Positions 60,034-64,000 of a DNA stretch of 64,000 bases are shown here, piece by piece. Source of the stretch: Durusdinium trenchii (taxonomy: Eukaryota > Sar > Dinophyceae > Suessiales > Symbiodiniaceae); the NCBI GenBank assembly GCA_963970005.1, contig CAXAMN010000001.1, positions 3,891,296 to 3,955,295 of the forward strand, in the 5' to 3' direction. The position numbers and the translations under genes were made by a program. The notes beneath the pieces are model-generated. The model had not been told where the DNA came from and did no database searches. It worked only from the letters and a program-made list of their open reading frames with translations. Within the stretch, counting starts at the first letter, position 1, and each line of letters opens with the position of its first letter.

Positions 60034-60451
60034 GGTCACTCAACCAATGGTCCAAGATGTATCCAATCCCAACAGTCAGGCTCTGGAGTAAAAAGCTACG
60101 CAAAAAATGATAGGGACTTGATTTTTGCCTTGCAATCTTGTACACAGTCTCATCCAAACAAAATGCAAAAGCATGCCACGTCCATATGACGCCCAACATA
60201 TACAGTAGTCGGATACTTGACATGAATATTACAGTCACAGTTCAAGAAAGACAATGAAACACTTAATTTAATATCATAATGTGCAACCTGGCCCCTCACT
60301 TCAAACGAAACCTAAACTGCGCAAGGATGACTTTTCCGTCTGAGTCTGAGTCTGTCGTTGTCTGAGTCCATGCGTTAACAGTCCACGTGTTCTGTTCACA
60401 ACGTTTCAACTGGCAACAAATTGGCGCTCTAGTTACTTCGACCTCTACACT

Positions 60452-62590
60452 CTAGTATCCAACTCGTCCAAAACAGGCGAGTCCTAGCAGCAGCACTACT
60501 GAGGAATTCCCCAGATGCATTGAATTGCCAGCTAGCAGATCTCCTCGCTTCAAATCCAAACTTGGAAAAACAGTCACTCCATATGACCTGGCAATGTCCT
60601 GTGTCACTGGCCAGCCCAGCGCTGCCAATTTGTCAGTTGGGCTCATGATCTTCATGCCATTCCTAAGCAGATAGAATCCCTTGTTGCGACGAAAGGTAGG
60701 CAGCTTCCCACTATGGGCACTCCATGTTTTGCCCCACTCCAGCCGGTCTCCCAAGAAGTACACTAAGTTGGGGTTTGTAGTGGGGCTCACGTGGTAGAGG
60801 TCCCGGTAGGCAGCGTCCAGCCCAGCTACCAGAGTTTGCTCTCGTCGGTTCAGGAGTTTGAAGACGTCGTTCGAAGACCAATCCTTAGGAAAAGTTCTCA
60901 CCCAGTCACTGTATTGTGTCATTTCCAGAAGCCTCAAGCTTCAAGAATCACGAAGCCCAATCAAATCAAAACGTTGTTGATGTAATTTTTTTTGACGAGG
61001 TTCATCCTGTTTCCTGGAACGGGCGATGGACTCTAAGTGGACTGTCTGTTGGAGAGAGCCAGACACAAAGTAGTCTGCGCATGCTGTTTGGACACCACTC
61101 TTGGCCATGTGCCTCTTGACTCTGTTGTACATGTCGTGCACATCAAAGAGGTACACGCCTGTCTCTGAATGACAGCAGTAGATGTAGGTCCGGTTTCTTG
61201 CAACAGCTGTGTGTCCAATGTCCTCCGGTGAAACCATGAGCTGGTAGAGGAAGTACTCAGGCAAGAGGTATTGGACGTCGGATAGCGGAATGTCCTTACC
61301 ATGGGAACAATATGGAAATTGTTCTTTCAAACGCACAACTCAAGTCTCAAACGGTGGCATTGTTTGTGCTGTTTTTCTGGGTAGCCTTGAGTCACTTGTC
61401 TCAGAGATGTGTGTTTCACAAATGACAAAGCACAGCGGGATATAAATAAAAATAATGAATGACCAAGTGTCGCGAACGTTTTCAAGTATCAAGAGAGGTG
61501 TTCGCTGAATGCGATGACGCCTTGCCCAGACTATATAGCATGTGCCATTGGGCCCTTCAAAGAACTGCCTGTTCACATTTGCGGTGCTCATGTCCTGACA
61601 CGGCAGCCCTGAAAAGTCAACATCCACTCTGGCTACACCATTCTGACAGTATGTGCCATGGGTGAAGCACCATTGCTTCTCTAGCAGCGGCAGTGTTTCT
61701 ACTTGTTCCCGCCGTGGACGAAAAGCTAAAGACTTTGAGATCCGCTGGGCAGGCACCTGCTCAACGACGTCGCCAAAGACATGAGGCCTGGAGTATTTTC
61801 TGTCCGCCCACTGCTGCACCCAGTTGTGGTTGTCCACAATAGCTTGTCTGCAATGGACATCGAGTTCCTAAGTCACTAGTCTGTGTCAGTGGCGACGTTT
61901 CTTTGTGAGCTCATCAGTTTACCAACACACTTAGTTTTAACAAAAATACATATATTGAATCATTGTCCATGCAAAATCATTCTAGCATGGCAAAGTCAAT
62001 TTTTACAATGTTATCAAAGCCTGTTCTTTGAAACAAAAGTCATGGCAGCTGTAGGGTTCCACATCGACTCTGAAATCAAACACTCCAGAGCTATTGCAGA
62101 TCTTCTGAACAAGAGCCATAGATACCTCCACTGTGTAAACACCCGTGCACGAGCTAGACATGGAACGTCCCTGTGCCAAAAGACTTCTCTTCAAATACGC
62201 TGAAGGGATTTCCTGATGCACCAGGCCCACTGCAACGTGGACACAGCGTGCTGCTCGGCCAAGTGGGGATTCTGCAACGCCGACCTGCGACGAAGTTGTT
62301 GTGGCCAGTACTTAGACTCAGAGACGATATAATATACGCTTACAGTCCTGGATTTAGAACAAAAAACTATATAACTCTGACTTTTACACTATCACAGACT
62401 ATCACATGAAACGTATGTTTCCATAACACATACTTTAGCACCATATAGCCTCAAAGCTTTGTAGATCCGATAGGCTACTGCTGGCAGTGTCTTGGCTAGG
62501 GTGACATTCCCAGTCGACATCCATATCCTGATCTGAGGTGCCGCTGGGGGTGATCCTGCTGAAGCCACAGCCGGAGTCTGACACCGACAT
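60452..62590 (-). CDS. C5-cytosine DNA methyltransferase, PCQ/ENV type, complete
   Basis: Five exons (62590-62450, 62284-62021, 61867-61472, 61294-61014, 60932-60452) join in frame to 1563 nt, about 520 aa plus TAG. Residues 1-47 are an acidic/Ser-rich lead. The motif I-like segment is CTGVYTVEVSMALVQ (~93). HVFGDVVEQVP follows a Glu-Leu-Asp that fits the usual SAM-contacting acidic pair. Motif IV is SGLPCQDMSTAN with Cys225, motif VI LILENVR with Glu264, motif VIII IGHTAVARNRTYIYC (~300), and IX/X LLAGNSMHLGNSS (~496). All core catalytic residues are kept, so an active cytosine methyltransferase is plausible. The joins restore uninterrupted family-like sequence (for example ENVR|DIPLSDV), which supports the boundaries. 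None of the inferred donors is GT: they are GC, GC, GA and GA, with AG acceptors. No reverse transcriptase or chromatin-reader domain is attached. Confidence 0.85.
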
Positions 62591-62876
62591 GGTGGCAGGA
62601 AGAGCGGTGGACACTTGAAAAATAATACATATGATAATCTATATGTTCTATAATTATACATAACTGTTTTGGCATCGTAGGTCGCCAAAGATGTCGCTCC
62701 TGTTCCTGAATCTCGTTCACTTGAGATCAGTAGTTGAAAGAAGCATCAGCACAAGACAGGTCACAGATTGCATCCATGAAGCAATATGTATATATATATA
62801 TATAAATATAACTGGAGTATTCTTCTCTAAACCGCAAACATCAAGTTCAATCAGGATGATCAAGAAGAGATGCAAA

Positions 62877-62926
62877 CAGATGCAATGCTAGCACCTGTCT
62901 TGTAGAAGAGATGCAATGCTAGCACC
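62877..62926 (-). repeat. 19-bp direct repeat spanning a stop codon
   Basis: AGGTGCTAGCATTGCATCT occurs twice on the - strand, about 32 bp apart. The first copy contains the putative TAG stop of the upstream gene (62921-62919), and the second lies in its 3' flank. Confidence 0.75.
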
Positions 62927-63998
62927 TTGGGTTCACGCCAGTGGTGGCGCAAAGGCGCCCAACTGCAACCATGGACTCCAAACCTGCAGATGTTGTGAAC
63001 TGCAAAAGTAAAGGCTTACTTGATTAGATGGTTACAGCCAATACTGACTGACTGAGGGAACCTCTGATTGGTTTTGATTGGGTTTTAGTGCATGGTGCAT
63101 TGACATGTGTTTGTTTTGGTTTGTCAGCTGTCCAGCCTGGATGAGTTCATGGGGCTTGCCAGCGATGTCAGAGCCATCGAAGAGCAGCTGGCAGGAAGGA
63201 TTGTCAAAGTGAATGGTTGAACACGACCGAAGAATGAGAACTCTTCAATTACAGAGTCAGAGTCAACATTAATCAATCCAACCTCTGTCACAAAAACTAG
63301 ATTCTTCTTGCCAAACATGATAACACAGGCCAGTCATGCGTGCAAATGCCGCTGACCTTCGAACTCAGCCTTTGCTCGAGCTGCCATCACAGCCTCGATA
63401 CAGCAGTGAAGATTTTGCGGATGCAAAAATGGAAATCTCTGAGTGCCGAACGCTGAACATGGCTGATGCGTGGGGCACAGGCATCGAAACCCCTCCAGAA
63501 AGGTCCAATGCACGCCTGATGGATTTAACCTCAGCCATGCGTTGGTGTTTGTCAAGTTTAAATTTAGAGAAGCAGCCAAACTGCAAAAGGTGTTGTTTTC
63601 TACTGTGAAGGTGCATACGTAGAAAGAAAAAACTTGTTTTCTAATCATTCCAAACAACTTCCTTTGCATAGAGTTTGTCCAACGCTTTGGCAACAATTTC
63701 ATAGCAGGTTGTTGTAGAGATCCTCTGTCTTTTGTTTGCGTTGCCAGTCTGCATGATTTGCCTCTTTCTAGTGTCAAAGCTATGATTCGGTGGTTGGGTC
63801 ACGGACACAATGTGCTTTTCCAATTGCCTGGCCAAAAAACCAATCATGAAGCACATTGGTTTCTCCATAGCTCTCTGGAACGTTCTCAAATTATCAGCAT
63901 CGTTCCGACGAAAAGCTGCTGGGATGGGCATGAGGCTGAACAAAATCACATCTGCCACATGTGGGTTCTCAAAGTGTGATGTGACCCAGCAACATCTG
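62919..63998 (-). CDS. Partial gene entering from the right edge (unknown function)
   Basis: The frame is open from the window edge through VTSHFENPHVADVILFSLMP, FRRNDADNLRTFQRAMEKPM and CFMIGFLARQLEKHIVSV to a stop at about 63641. Likely further exons are near 63430-63340 (LHCCIEAVMAARAKAEFEGQ), 63215-63125 (CQLLFDGSDIAGKPHELIQA) and 62985-62919 (LESMVAVGRLCATTGVNPRC-stop). The first block, with DxDNLRTFQRxxExPxxFxIxFLARQLEKH, resembles a repeated dinoflagellate family. Function is unknown. It is the first of the five leftward genes, 329 bp ahead of the methyltransferase start. The 5' part is outside the window, and the small exons are inferred. Confidence 0.5.
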
Positions 63999-64000
63999 GG

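Overview
This window reads as nuclear DNA from a dinoflagellate, most likely Symbiodiniaceae or a close relative (Suessiales). The evidence is: many short introns whose donors are GC or GA as often as GT, with AG|G at both splice ends; a copia-type retroelement that matches my memory of dinoflagellate copia Pol; a telomere-like TTTAGGG repeat; abundant minisatellites; and several protein families I recall only from dinoflagellate predicted proteomes. Family recognition is from memory. Exon boundaries come from reading frames and splice-site logic, with no transcript support.

Left end (0-9 kb, + strand). A degenerate telomere-like array (1-470) precedes a multi-exon gene with an N-terminal Cys-rich finger (718-4566). 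Its frame is broken by a perfect 14-bp tandem duplication. Next come an acidic/lysine-rich ORF (4796-5575) and a complete six-exon gene for a C5-cytosine DNA methyltransferase-like protein (6212-8883) whose motif IV is GSTC rather than PC. Two truncated copia elements joined head to tail follow (about 9.13-12.1 kb).

Middle (12-50 kb). An AT-rich, gene-poor stretch (12.1-19.3 kb) holds low-complexity repeats and a 556-base assembly gap. Three multi-exon + strand genes or gene remnants follow (20.9-24.1, 26.3-29.8 and 30.5-32.6 kb). The last matches a repeated dinoflagellate family with a GDWP...CHHC core and carries a frame break. From 33 to 50 kb the sequence is mostly decayed: a gag-like retroelement remnant on the - strand, isolated exons, dispersed ACTAG-rich repeats, TCCGG-rich patches and a 60-bp minisatellite array.

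Right end (50.6-64 kb, - strand). Five closely spaced genes all read leftward: a partial gene entering from the right edge, a complete five-exon C5-cytosine methyltransferase gene (62590-60452, about 520 aa, canonical PCQ and ENV motifs), and three genes of unknown function. Spacing of a few hundred bases and one shared strand fit the unidirectional gene blocks known in dinoflagellates. The methyltransferases at the two ends belong to clearly different subfamilies and point toward each other. Pairing such enzymes with repetitive, dinoflagellate-restricted families is the most interesting theme here. DNMT genes captured by retrotransposons are already known in Symbiodinium, but no reverse transcriptase is fused to either enzyme in this window.
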